A stretch of 64,000 bases of DNA from Mytilus edulis (Eukaryota > Mollusca > Bivalvia > Mytilida > Mytilidae): NCBI RefSeq assembly GCF_963676685.1, contig NC_092350.1, positions 67,139,674 to 67,203,673 of the forward strand, read 5' to 3'. The position numbers and the translations under genes were made by a program. Below are positions 1-11,600 of the stretch, one piece after another. The notes under the pieces are model-generated. The model saw nothing but the letters and a program-made list of their open reading frames with translations. It did no database searches and was not told where the DNA came from. Every line of letters begins with the position of its first letter. Position 1 is the first letter of the stretch.

Positions 1-28
1 GAGGGGGATTTCAGGAGGATAGTCCCCA

Positions 29-33
<5 letters not shown>

Positions 34-94
<61 letters not shown>
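34..94. repeat. (CA)n microsatellite
   Basis: An uninterrupted run of about 30 CA units ends in an A-rich stretch. It is seen directly. No gene is associated with it. Confidence 0.97.
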
Positions 95-98
<4 letters not shown>

Positions 99-784
99 CA
101 AGATATATTGTTATGGGAATCTTGAACTTATGAGATATATGTAGAACGTCGCTTAAATTAGTAAGGAATGATTCATACTTGATACAATTATTTTGCTTGA
201 TAATTTTGATTTGAAAATTTTGCCGGTAATAGCATAATTATTATATTTGTCTATCTCGGAGATCCTGAATTCCAATTGCGGGATAGTAGTACAACAAAGG
301 AGTTGTATTAGCGATCACCAATTGACTGTTATCATTTTTTAAGTCACCATCAACTTAAAATGTATTCAATTTGCCTGTCCAACTATCCGTCCGTCCATCA
401 CACTTCAGTTTCAGTTTGGAAATGCTTTGACCAAATGATTCTATTTTTGGTTTGTACAGCTTAATATTATGTTACAGGTCAATTTTGTGATTTATGCTGG
501 TGGAATAACATCTCAGACGGGTATGTGTCATAAGAAATTAGGAATGTTCTTACAATTATTAGGGCCATATCTATCTTGCCTTACCATACGCCAGGTTGTA
601 ATCCCATGAAGTCCAGCATCTGTTAACGTTAAAAAAATGATTATAAGATGATGAACTCGGAACAAAGTCCGACCAAATGCAATAATCTTTTCAAGTATCT
701 ACTTGTATGCAAATTAAATGAAAATCAGCATACCCCCCGACTGAATCTTCGTAAAAGAGAATTTAACAAACATTCTACATTAAA
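95..784. other. Non-coding stretch, nothing recognised
   Basis: A+T-rich sequence with stops in all frames and no motif, tandem repeat or inverted repeat that I can support. Confidence 0.5.
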
Positions 785-977
785 CCGTTAGTTTTCCAGT
801 TTGAATAGTTTTACACACGTCATTTTGAGGGCCCTTTATAGCTTGCTATTCGTTGTGAGCCAAGGATCCGTGTTAAAGATCCGTATTTTGACCTGTAATA
901 GTTTATTTTTACCTAGTGTGACTTGGATGAGAGAATTGTCTCAGCGACACTCATACCACATCTTCTTATATCTAGTG
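785..977 (+). repeat. Dispersed repeat family A, copy 1
   Basis: This copy carries the family A signature: CCGTTAGTTTTC, then TTGAATAGTTTTACAC, GGGCCCTTTATAGC, GTGAGCCAAGG, and a 3' end CCACATCTTCTTATATCTAGT. Related copies in this window lie at 2889-3076, 12429-12602 (minus), 14470-14645, 17570-17680 (minus) and, as fragments, near 33692 and 38890. It is a non-coding interspersed repeat. I recall similar sequence as abundant in mussel introns, but the class is not determined here. Confidence 0.75.
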
Positions 978-2888
978 TAATTATCTAATGAACTCCGAAA
1001 TTAAGATAAAAAGAAGATTCGTTTGTGGTAAATACCATATCTTTAAGTTATTAGAGGGTTTCTAATCAGAAAATAAGCATAATACAATCATGAAAGAAGT
1101 TTTGTATTTGTATATAATATTTTTAAACGATTCATAACAAATAAATGTATAAAAAACATAAATAAATGTATTTTGTAAACGAATAGAAATATGCTATGAA
1201 ATTCAATGAAAGCATTTTAAAATGTGTATACTAAAGGGAATCAATTCAGGGGAGATCATAAACACATCGGTTTATCGGACTTGTTTAAATTGGAACAAAG
1301 TGCAAAGGGTTATCACTCTTCATCTTGGTGATAAAGATCCAGTTTAAGTCAAATAAGTACTATACACCACTTCATAAGTATGTCGTGGCCTGCAACCAAT
1401 GAATTCCGGTACCTTGTTTAGGACTGAGACAAATTCAATATTACGAGGTTGAACTTGGTTGTGTCTGCTCAACTTGTTACCAACATCCGATCTAAGCGAT
1501 GGTGTAACACTTTAACATATGAACACACTGTAATCATCAGTTCGGAATAGCTCAACTAGCAGTTTTATACAGAAAATAATGGAATCGCTTACACAAAATA
1601 ATTAAGGCAGTAGACAACAAAACCAATAAGCACCGGTATACCGAGTGCTTGCAGTTAATGAAATATATTTCAAATCCACCTTCGACTTATGAATTAATCA
1701 TGTTCTACAAGATAAAAAATATTAATTGATTGATTGATTAACGTCTATTGGTAAATATTTCATGCATATTCAGGACGAGAATAATTAAACAATTAATATG
1801 ATAGATAGGTCTTGTAATAGAGACCATCAGAGATGATGGTCTGGGAAATTGGGACTGCCACTGCTAAATGAGGGTTTGTTCGATAGGAACAGAACTTAGC
1901 CTTGCAACAGGCCACCTACGGACCCATCAAAGAGGTGTTGCAATGATTCCTAACGTGGAAAGAGATCAAAATATTATTCATTTGAAATAAAACGGATTTA
2001 GTGTGAGGTCGTCATTATCAGGCTAAAAAATCAAGTTTTTGCAAGCCTAAAGATCAATAATAAGTATTGAGATGTTATTGGTTCATGGGTACTTATAAAC
2101 TAATGTATAGCATTATACTAAAGAAATGTTTTAAATAATTAGAATTCAAAATCAATATAAGTACACACATACAGATAAACAAATTGTGATATAATTTACT
2201 TTGTTCAATTAATAACAATTCAGAATAAGTATATTCCAATGATGAATTAGTGCAAATGAATCGTAATGAACATTACTTGCTCTATAAATAACATTGCCGT
2301 ACAAAAAAAATGTTATATTTCTTTTTTAATATTTTTCTATACGAACAGCCGAAATGCCCAACCCCATCTTTGTAGCTATAGAAGAAATTCTTAAAAGTTT
2401 AGTCAATTAGTGGTATCGAATTCACTCATTGAATAATTCATTAGTTATATATAGATTAAATTCATTGAAATCTTAAACACGTGTGTATTGCATAAACAAA
2501 AAAAAAGAACTTTATTATTCAACGGACATACTCTCTGCAATAATAAATGAAATGGGTTGTCAAGAAGTCGAATGACGCCCTTGTAACGTATGCCAATTTT
2601 TGGTTAACTGACTGTTTGTATTTCTTAAATTTTTCATAAATTTTATATTGTTGCCATTAGCAATTTATCATCAATTTGACGTTATATTTGTAATGAATAT
2701 TAGTTTTCGTACATGTTATAAATGAGCATCTTACTGTCTGTACATTTCTATGAATGTCATTTGTTGAAAGCTACCGCATAAATGTTTTTATTTGTATAGA
2801 GTGTGATGGGGCTTATTCATTCATTATAACATAAAGTTATACGTGTTTCTCGTTTCTCGTTTTTTTTTTTTTTGAATTTTATATAGAT
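978..2888. other. Non-coding stretch with a short ATTG run
   Basis: No ORF, inverted repeat or RNA gene is recognised. A short ATTGATTGATTGATTA run sits near 1726-1740. Confidence 0.5.
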
Positions 2889-3076
2889 TAGACCGTTGGT
2901 TTTCCCGTTTGAATGGTTTTACACTAGTAATTTTGGGGCCCTTTATAGCTTCGGTGTGAGCCAAGGCTCCGTGTTGAAGGTCGTACATAGACCTATAATG
3001 GTTTACTTTTTTTAAATTGTTATTTGGATGGAGGGTTGTCTCATTGGCACGCACACCACATCTTTCTATATCTAGT
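2889..3076 (+). repeat. Dispersed repeat family A, copy 2
   Basis: This is a second family A copy, in the same order as copy 1: GACCGTTGGTTTTCCC, TTTGGGGCCCTTTATAGC, GTGAGCCAAGGCTCC, TTGTCTCATTGGCAC, CACCACATCTTTCTATATC. The 76-residue minus-strand reading frame across it is a by-product of the repeat. Confidence 0.8.
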
Positions 3077-3509
3077 AAGTAGTGTAAAAACTACTCTTGA
3101 AAAAAACAATACAGTGCTGGTGAAAATTCATGAACGTTTCTAGAAATAAGGAAATTGATGATAAACAATTGAAATAAATAACAGAAACACATTAAAAGGT
3201 TACTCGTTTGTGTTACTTGCATTTGTTTTTGAATAGACCACTAGGAGTGAGTTCTTTCTGTCGACGACTTGATCACTTTCATATATAGGTCATTAGTCTA
3301 ATTGCCAAAAGATAAGATAGTTGGTAAGATACATTTGTTACAAAGTGTGGTACTGATCTAATATATATTGGGTCAATATATTCAATACAGGTTTCGAGTA
3401 TCCCTTTTATTCCATATGTATTTAAAAACTTTATCAAAACTGTTTCGAATAAGCACATCGACATCGACATGCAAAGATTTGAAAGTGTAGTTTTTGCATT
3501 TCATTGTAA

Positions 3510-3669
3510 TTCAGCGCTACCACCATCGCACTTCGGCGTAGCTATTCACAAGATAGCGTCACTATGCCACCATTTAACTTCTGCGTAATCAAAAACTCAA
3601 TTCAGCGTCAAATCATCGCACTCCTTTGCGGTTTGGAGTACTATCGCGGTTCAGAGTCCTACATATATA
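3510..3669. repeat. Degenerate one-sided copy of the CGCTAAAGTGCGATGGT foldback repeat
   Basis: Degenerate units of the form ATCGCACTTCGGCGTAG, ATCGCACTCCTTTGCGG and ACTATCGCGGTTCAG run into GAGTCCTACATATATAA. The same terminal sequence closes the foldback element at 6929-7956. It looks like one decayed arm of that element family lying just upstream of the HEPN gene. The stretches 3077-3509 and 3670-4116 on either side show nothing I can name. Confidence 0.6.
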
Positions 3670-4116
3670 AGTCTAAAGATTTGACTAACTGATTAATATG
3701 AGATGGTAATACACGAAGATGATGTTATAAAATTATGTTGACAAATATTTCGACTTATCAAATAACCTTTTTAATGTCAATATTTTTATTTTTTTAATTG
3801 TTTTTGTAAAATAGCTCAATAATCCAGGTACGTTTTGGTCTATTGATTGCTATTAGTAGTTCGATAGAGGGATTCCCCTATTATTTTACACTAATTATGC
3901 ATACGTGAAAAATATTGAAGAATTACTGAACTTGAAGATAATAATAGTGGCAGAACATTTAAGAAGATAGCGATGATAATGAGAATTTCTCTACAAGAAA
4001 GTACACATAAACCTGTTGTATAGTAAAACTTAACTATGCAGGTGAACATAATATTCAACCAGTCCTTTATTTTCAATTTGAAGTTTCGTATTACATGTAT
4101 TACTTTAACTTTACAG

Positions 4117-4843
4117 ATATTAAAGAATGGACGGAAAAAGATCAAATCTTCAACTTATAGCACTTTTGACTGGTCCTTCAATTAATGCCTGTCGATTGAA
4201 CTTCGAATCTCGAATTCTTAACGGAAAGAAATTGCAAGACTTTCTTAATGACAGGAATAACAAACACCCATTATTTCACCAACGTTTTCCTGAGATACCC
4301 TGCTGCTTGTGTATTGGGCCATGTTCGATAGCAGCAAACGGGAAAAAGGGTTGTCTAAACGATATTCAGTTTGAACTACTTTTTGACGACACTAATCCAC
4401 CTACCCCTAATCATGAATTAAAGAGAGGACAAACCGTTAAACGGTATTGTATCTGCAAAATAACAGCAAACCAAACAACAAAGGTGTCTTCGCTTGATAT
4501 TACATTAATAAATATCATTAACCATCATTGTAAATCATCAGTTGCATTAAACAAATATTGGCTTCACGAAATGAAGGAAATACGAAATTATCTTTTTCAC
4601 CATTCATCAGACACCATGGATAAATCCACGTTCGACAACTTATGGAAAAAACTAGAAAGTGCCACATTAGGATTCGCTGCTGAGGTGGGTGAAATGCATG
4701 AAATAATAATTAAAGACGCGATAGAAACACGTAAAAACAACATATCTATGGATGAACTAGAAAAAATTGCTAAAGAATTTAAAAGTACAGCAGAAAAGGT
4801 ACTGGTTGCCACCAAAGACGCACAGTCACATACCGATAATAAT
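4117..4843 (+). CDS. Exon 1: HEPN domain (DZIP3-like)
   Basis: ATG 4127 is chosen because TAA at 4121-4123 is in frame just upstream and the family-typical N-terminus begins here. TTACAG at 4111-4116 is a possible acceptor, so an upstream 5' UTR exon is likely but was not located. The exon encodes 239 residues. A cysteine cluster (C59, C60, C62, C66, C76) is followed by QFELLF, then a helical block with LDITLINIINHHC and EIRNYLFHH, the R-X4/5-H HEPN signature (R153, H158/H159), then a helical charged tail. The donor is AAT|GTAAGT, phase 0. Bivalves carry many DZIP3-type HEPN proteins, often implicated in RNA handling or innate immunity (family knowledge). Catalytic activity cannot be read from sequence alone. 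Confidence 0.9.
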
Positions 4844-7800
4844 GTAAGTTAGTAAATAGAAACTATCATACATGTCTGTCGTAACCAGGTTTAAATTATG
4901 TATGGAAATTGTGATTTTTGTCTATTATCGGTGACGCTCGAGGCAGTTATAAAACCAAAATATTTAAAGAGTTGAGGAGTATTAAAGAACTTTTCCGAAA
5001 GGTTGCACTAAATACATATACGTTAATAGTATACCTTCGGCATAGAATACTTCTTTTTTTTAATTTCAAAGTGTTACAAATGTATTGAATACACTGAAAC
5101 AGGTAATATATAATTATGACCATACAAATGGTAATAAATGTCAACACAGAAGTGCTGACTACGTATCGTTCATCATATTAATGTGAATATTAACGCCGGC
5201 TAGCTTCACACTAGTCTACAGATAATATGTTTGTGCTTATGATTAACTGATTTAACGGTACCGGTACGACACTTGATTTAGTTGTTGCAAACATAAAGTT
5301 TCATATCGTTGATTTCTTTTCGATTTTGATTTCTTTTATTGTTCACTTTACTCTCTCCCTCTGTCTACAGAGCCTGGACGAACGCCGATTTTTTATACAT
5401 ATAGGTATAAAGATAACATACTGATATTGTTAAAGTGTGTACAAAATATTGACATCAGACATCATGAAATGGTTTTAGATTGAATTTGTACTCTTTATTG
5501 CAACTTAAAGTATTTTTTTATATCATCAAGTTTTGTCGAGATTTCACCATTGGCTCATGACTATCAACTAACCATAATAAGCGTATATCAATGTTGGAAT
5601 GAAATAAAAGAAAGGTACATTTGCAACGGCAAATGGTAAATGAGAATGGATTGCGACGGATTTGATGCTTAATGTTTAGTTATCTTCCTCCAACATGTCC
5701 AATATAGGAAGTCGTTGTATAACTCCACACCCTTTTCGATTTGACCTTCAATGACTGTTAATGAAATTCATAAATGCATGTTTTCTCAAATTGATAAAAA
5801 ATCGTTTTTAATATATAATTATCCTTTATTTTATGAGATAAACATGTATTAACCAATTAAATCGAAACATTTCAAAAATGTAATGCGTCCAATACGCGTT
5901 TCATGAACGCTTAAATCAAGACATTTAAAAGCCAATGATGTATAGGAACCGAAACAGTTGACGAGTAAGTATACTTACAGGTGAAGAGCTAGGTATTCCT
6001 ATGTTATAGCGTAAAACTTGGTTGACACATTGACCTTAAATCCTAAAGTCATAAAAGTGTCATGTATTTTTTTACTGTAACAGTAAAAGTTGTTAACACT
6101 AAAAAAGATAAAAATATATCACTTGTAAAACAACAAATCATATTCATCTGAGTTGATGCAATGTATAGTTTGAAATGCAATATGTGACTGTTCTAGCTTT
6201 TCTCCATTCAATGGTGATTTTTTTCTAATTAGTAATTTAAATGCGTTTATTATGCAATCATATAGAGTAAAACAAATTCATTTCAGTTGCAGTCAAACCG
6301 AAATGGACTACGTCAAATATCTGAAATAAAAGAACAGAATACAGAGATAGTCTCTCTTCTAGGTAATACATAATAATTGTTAAAAAACACACACAATTTT
6401 TGAAAAATGCATTTCCTGTACGCTTTGTGTATTGAATATACACTCACTGTAAGCTTAACTCTAGAGGTTGATATGTAATAGTTTGTTTAAATAACATGGC
6501 ATGCTTCTGCACTGCATTTAATCTGAAATGAAAAATAAAGATAACACAAAAATGTGTGGTTCGATTTTAAAATAAAGGAATCACCACTACCGGACAGGTT
6601 TATGCTTTTTGTCCTTAAATATAGAAGCTGATAAACAGTTTAAATATATTCAAGCGATACAAACTTTTACTATGGTTTATACTAACTCAACATAACATTT
6701 CTGACATACAAGAAATTGATTCAATAGTTTTTTTTTCACTAAAAATGGTAGATTTATTTATTGCATTTATATAGTTCATTTACAAGTTTGTTTTGGAGAA
6801 TAATGTGTGTACACCCTTTTGGGATTTTTTTATTTGTACATGTGGATGCATAAATAACGAGTCATTTCAAGATATTGAGTGTTTGATATGCACTAAATAT
6901 TTCGGTTGGTAATATGCCCTGTACTATTACATATATGTAGGACAGTAACTCTAAAGTGCAATAGTACTCTAAAGTGCGATGGTCACGCTAAAGTGCGATG
7001 GTCTACGCTAAAGTACGATGGTGTATCACGCTAAAGTGCGATCGCTGTTTGTTTGCTAAAGTACGATTGTTTATCACGCAAAAGTGCGATGTACTAAAAG
7101 GGTTATGTTAAAGGGCTTAAAGTATTAAAGAATACGGATTTAAAAAAATAGTCTTATTGCGAAAGCTAGTACAAGGTTTTATGAAATATTTGATAAGCTT
7201 TATAATTACCGGTAGGCTTAAGTGATCATTGTTTTAAATTAAGAAGAACGACCACGTAATAACTGATAAAATGGTAATTCAGGTGTGCCAAAAATGTATT
7301 CGTCCTGTATATATTTTTTTTTAATCAGGCCGGTATCACATATTTGGATAATTAGTGTAGCTTGCCGTTCACACAGTCTATCACTAATGTGAACATCTCC
7401 TCTCAAAATCGTCATTGCAAATTACAAATACAAAATTCGTTCTAATTTTTTTGCCCACAATTTATGGTTTACGCATGACACATGACGTACCCTTTTTTAC
7501 CGACTTTACTTTTCATTAAAATCGACAAAACTTGAACGGGGACGGCAAAGTAAACTGCAACATAAACAATGATTTCAATGTATCCGTTAGTTTTAAATAG
7601 AACTTGGATAAAGAGTATTTATGCGTATACTTTTGTATCTGGTTAGTAAAATGGTCGACTCTTCTTCTAGCACCGAATAAAATCACATTCAGCCGACAAA
7701 ACACGGTTATCATGTTTAATTAAGTAAGTCATGGACATTTGCTAATCAAATATTCTACATTTATCAGTCGGCATGTTCATTTTTTTGTATAAAAGACTGT

Positions 7801-8660
7801 TCACGTTATAATCCATAGTACGTTTATTACGTCTATACTTTTGCAGACTATCGCACTTTAGCGTGTGTAGACATCGTACTTTAGCGTAGACCACCACATT
7901 TTAGCGTGACCATCGTACTGTAACGTCCCCATCGCACTGTGGAGTCCTACATATATATATACATCTTCATGCCTTATATATCATGTACTGCAGTACGCCG
8001 CTAGATTAAAACTGACGTGGAAAGGTAACACACGGCCAGCGAAAGATCTATTTTTAAGAGCCCAGGTGGTCGTGTGGTCTAGGGGGACGGCTGCAGTGCA
8101 GGCGATTTGGTGTCACGATATCACAGTAGCATGGGTTCGAATCCCGTCGAGGGAAGAACCAAAAATTTGCGAAAGCAAATTTACAGATCTAGCATTGTTG
8201 GGTTGATGTTTAGACGAGTTGTATATGCATTATGTACACAGCCATGTATCACCATCATTGATGGCGATCCGATGGATACATCTGTTGTAGGGTTGTCACT
8301 GACTCAGACGTACTTATAAATATAATTATTTTCTGTGACTGTATCTTACATTAATTTGTAGGATCCTTTACTATAGATAATTTAGCTGATCTGTAACAAT
8401 AACATCTTCATGCCTTATATATCATGTACTGCAGTACGCTGCTAGATTAAAACTGACGTGGAAAGGTAACACACGGCCAGCGAAAGCTCTATTTTTAAGA
8501 GCCCAGGTGGTCGTGTGGTCTAGCGGGACGGCTGCAGTGCAGGCGATTTGGTGTCACGATATCACAGTAGCATGGGTTCGAATCCCGGCGAGGGAAGAAC
8601 CAAAAATTTGCGAAAGCAAATTTACAGATCTAACATTGTTGGGTTGATGTTTAGACGAGT

Positions 8661-8692
<32 letters not shown>

Positions 8693-11600
8693 TATATAAT
8701 GTCTGAATTATAGCCAACGATAAATCTTACGGGGCGATGATTCATAACATTATGATACAGTACACAACAAAATATATATAATAAGGAAGGCTAACAGGGT
8801 AGAAAATCACCAAAACAGAAATTAAATCATGAACAAGTGTCAAATATTTCAGATTACTATTATCCTGCATTTTTGTTTCTTTGATATATCCCGGAGTTTA
8901 GTATGACGTTCATTATCACTGAACGTGTCCATTTATACATTTTTGTTTAGGGGACAGCTGTAGCAGGCATCCTGGTGCGTGGATTTTCTCATTGCATTGA
9001 TAACCAAATGTGGCCTTCGGCTATTATTTGCTCTTTGATCGGATTGTTGTCTCTTTGACACATTCCCCATTTTCATTCTCAATTTTATGTGATAGTGAAA
9101 CTGAAATAAATTTTTTGACCGTAATTCAAATTATCACGAATTTATACGCGATATATATTGTGATATATTGTACATATCGCTAGCTAATTAAAACAGATGA
9201 ATTATTATTTAAGTTTGATCAAGTTCAAAATGTATTTCTTTTTGTAAGTTATAAAAAAGATTTCTCTCTGTTTCCTTCATTTAATCGGCATCAAGACTAC
9301 GAAGCTGGTGAATCCAAAATCTATCCATTTCTGTTGGTAAGCCCTTTTTGTTTTAAAGGGGATATTATTTTCAAAACATAGTTCTGTTTTCATGAATTGT
9401 ATCGTTTATATAGTGCACTGTCTATCCTTAGTATATATTCACCGTTAATGCATTTAGTGTCATGGTAACTTTAGTTTTTGTTTCGCAAACATATTGCAGT
9501 TTGCACCTACCACAAGTAAGAAATAAATAATATTGTCCGTCTTACAGATTGGTGTTGCATAGATATTGTATCGATGCTTTGTTGCTGTACTGTGCTGTGC
9601 TGGTGACAGTGTTTGCCTTGTTTGCCTTGTTTGACTTTGTACAGCACTTACAATTGCTTCAACACGTTTATTGATTTTAGATATATCTTTTATTCACTGT
9701 TTGATTTCAAAGAAATTCTCAGATTAAACAGTTGTAACTACTTTTTATCTTAATAGATATTATACAAGTCAAATTCTTCGGACTGAGGTGCTTTGATGTT
9801 CCAATCATTTCAAGAATTTGTTCTTTCCAACTAGATGTATCCGATGAGTCGTCTTCAATAGCTGGCTGATGGCATCGACCTTTCTTACATAGTCTTATAT
9901 AGTCTGTAACTGAGGGCTTAGTCACACCACTATGCCGGAATCTTCTTTTATTTGCTGGTTTGTTTTGGTTGTGTTTTCTGTACCACATTTTCTTAATTCT
10001 ATTCATTTCAAACACACCAATGAACAATATCTATAACATCATCTACTCTTATATAATGATAGCGATATAGATGATTGATTTATTGATTAATTAGTTGATT
10101 GATTTGTTTTAAACTCCCCTTTCAACACTTCCGTGCTATTTTCTGGCGGTGAAGTTGTATAATTGTTTAACTATGTTTATGTACATACTATTGTAATTAC
10201 ACATGTCACTATAATAAATAATCTACTTAATTATTTACTTACGTACGTGGAGAGTCTGACAGTGTTAAACTTGTTAGCGAGGTCCCAACCCTTACCATAA
10301 CCTGGGACATTGGTGTTGCAGTAAAACATAAAAATGACCTATACAATCAGTTAAAAAGGCTTAACTCATCTTGTGGATACAAATATAAATACATCTAACA
10401 AAAACACAGAGTGGACGTGGCCGGATACTTGTATATCCAAACAACACTACGACACTAATTACTGATCTGAGAGTACTGGCAGTTACTGAAAGCTAGTTCA
10501 AAGCCACAAATAACTAATAAAAACATCAGACTGAATTATCAATCAGTACACATTCCGCATCCGAAGAATTTAGTGTAAAGACGTCATAAACAGTCAGAGA
10601 AAATCATGACCATTGTGCAGGTATCGACATATTGTAGATCCATGAATGTGTATACTAGTATGTATATAACAATAATATTTAGTTGGCTTTTAAATTATTG
10701 ATAAAGAAATCAATATTAATATCAATAAAAACATTGTTCAATGTTATAACTACAGTGTTGAATTTGTAACCTTTAAGAATAAGTTTATTTCAAGGATCGA
10801 TAAGTTGACCAGGATCGCTTCGAAATTTCCTAGCACGGTTAAGAACATTTCCGTAATAATTCGGTAGTTCTATCCCGTTTGGAACCAGTTTTCTAAAGGT
10901 ACAACCGAAGTTCGAAAGCAGATCTTTATATTTATGGAAGAATTTAGTAAAGATGTTAAGTAATGTGTGGTGACGAAATCCCTAGCTTGATAAGTTATCA
11001 ATTATACATAGATAACGTTCTTTGAAATAAAAAAACAAAAAAAACGTCTCAACAGACACGGGCACAGCGAAGTAGTTGTGAAATATAAACACCGTAAGAT
11101 GGTACCTAAGGAACATCACGATCCAAAAAGTGAACATAAGCAATAGGGAACGAAAAATCGTCCCTATTGTCGTCAATTTTAGTATGAAGTTTCCCGTGTA
11201 AAACCGAAATATTTCAGTCTAGGAAAAAAACAGTTATTACCGTTTATATTAGATTTATTTTAAGTAAGTTCTTTTGGGTAAATTCCGGCAGTATATTAAG
11301 AAATTTTTATATTTTTTAACGAAAAATATCATCAAGACAACGGTAAGAGTTGTTAAATTTGTCAATTAAACACAATATAGACAGATCTTTATTGAGTTTG
11401 GCCACAAACTGTGATTCATAACATTACAAAAACAAGCCTGCTATTAAAGATGCGCAGTTAATGGCCATGGGAATACCTACAACCTGTCGATACACTTTGT
11501 TGCCGAACGTAAATACATATTATCAAGGCGAAAATTAATAGCTTCAATCATCTCATCCCACCTCAAGTACGTATATCTAGCATACATACCTTTCTCGTTA

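Noticed and set aside
8060..8150. Functional tRNA gene at the box A/box B sequence
   Set aside because: The arms do not pair into a cloverleaf that I can draw, and the same head occurs in two long direct repeats with a shared body, so it is a SINE head.
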